Of a stretch of 64,000 nucleotides of DNA, positions 63,384-64,000 are shown in pieces. The DNA is taken from assembly GCA_018262975.1 (NCBI GenBank), contig JADFDG010000009.1, forward strand, positions 1 to 64,000, given 5' to 3'. A program made the position numbers and the translations under genes. Every line of letters starts with the position of its first letter. Position 1 is the stretch's first letter. Source of the DNA: Gammaproteobacteria bacterium. GTDB lineage: Bacteria > Pseudomonadota > Gammaproteobacteria > Pseudomonadales > JADFDG01. Below the pieces are notes generated by a model, which did no database searches, was not told the origin of the DNA, and saw only the letters and a program-made list of their open reading frames with translations.

Positions 63384-64000
63384 ATGCTCTGGCAACGCGT
63401 GGTCACGGCGCTGCTGCTGTTGCCGCTCATCCTCGGCGCGATTTTCTTCCTGCCCAACGACTGGTTCGCGCTGGCCATGGTGGTGCCGGTGCTGATCGCC
63501 GGCCGCGAGTGGGCCGCCATGGCGAAAGTGTGCAAGTACACCTTCCCCGCGCTGTTGCTCGTCGCGCTGGCACTCATGCACGTGGCCGCCGGCGCAGTGG
63601 CCACGGCCGTACCGGCAGCCACCACGGCCTTGTCGCCGCTGGCCACCGGCGTGCTCACCGTTACCGCGTTTTTCTGGCTGGTTGCCCTGTATCTCGTGGT
63701 CCGCTACCCGGCCGTCACCGCCTGGGCGAAGAACCGCGCGCTGATGTACGCGGTCGGCCTGCTGTTGCTGGTACCCGCCTGGTACGCGGTGGTGCACCTG
63801 CAGGGCATGGGCGGCTGGGTGCTGCTGGGCGCCTTCGTGATCGTCTGGGGTGCCGACGTGGGGGCCTATTTCGCCGGTCGTGCCTTCGGCAAGCGCAAGC
63901 TGGCGCCGGCGGTGAGCCCGGGCAAGTCGGTGGAGGGCGCCGTCGGCGGCGCGCTGCTGACACTGGCGATTGCCTTCGGCGTCGCGCAGTACCTGGGCCT
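63384..64000 (+). CDS. cdsA: Phosphatidate cytidylyltransferase (3' end outside window)
   Basis: WGADVGAYFAGRAFGKRKLAPAVSPGKSVEGAVGG, open to window end. Confidence 0.93.
   Translation, partial: MLWQRVVTALLLLPLILGAIFFLPNDWFALAMVVPVLIAGREWAAMAKVCKYTFPALLLVALALMHVAAGAVATAVPAATTALSPLATGVLTVTAFFWLVALYLVVRYPAVTAWAKNRALMYAVGLLLLVPAWYAVVHLQGMGGWVLLGAFVIVWGADVGAYFAGRAFGKRKLAPAVSPGKSVEGAVGGALLTLAIAFGVAQYLG

Overview
GC-rich (gammaproteobacterial-looking) chromosomal window, densely coded. It opens inside the istB end of an IS21-family element that truncates a VOC-family gene. Next come small membrane and secreted proteins (RDD, PEGA, SRAP, lipase-like, ferric-reductase-like), rsgA, a large di-heme c-type cytochrome resembling rubber oxygenase (RoxA), a MerR regulator with a SoxR-box-like operator, manC plus a GH130 cluster, and a DUF2202/rhomboid/diguanylate cyclase/truncated globin stretch. 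A complete nitrate-assimilation regulon follows: a NasT-like ANTAR regulator, Tat-type NrtA/B/C ABC transporter, porin, nirBD and nasA, with sigma-54 promoters and two matching terminator-type leaders. After that are yaeQ, a coupled methyltransferase-RIO kinase-dbpA operon, an RND efflux pair, dapD-yffB-dapC-glnD-map, and rpsB-tsf-pyrH-frr-uppS-cdsA (cdsA cut by the window end). The points most worth following up are (1) the two ANTAR/NasT-type attenuator leaders downstream of sigma-54 promoters, (2) the RoxA-like di-heme protein, (3) dispersed GTAG-type REP palindromes, two of which supply the TAG stop codon of the neighbouring gene and one of which lies in frame inside an RND pump gene, (4) a fused double-GH130 protein next to another GH130 and manC, and (5) CsoR/DUF156-like operator sequences before the RND operon. 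All calls come from reading the sequence and supplied translations; no database search was run.
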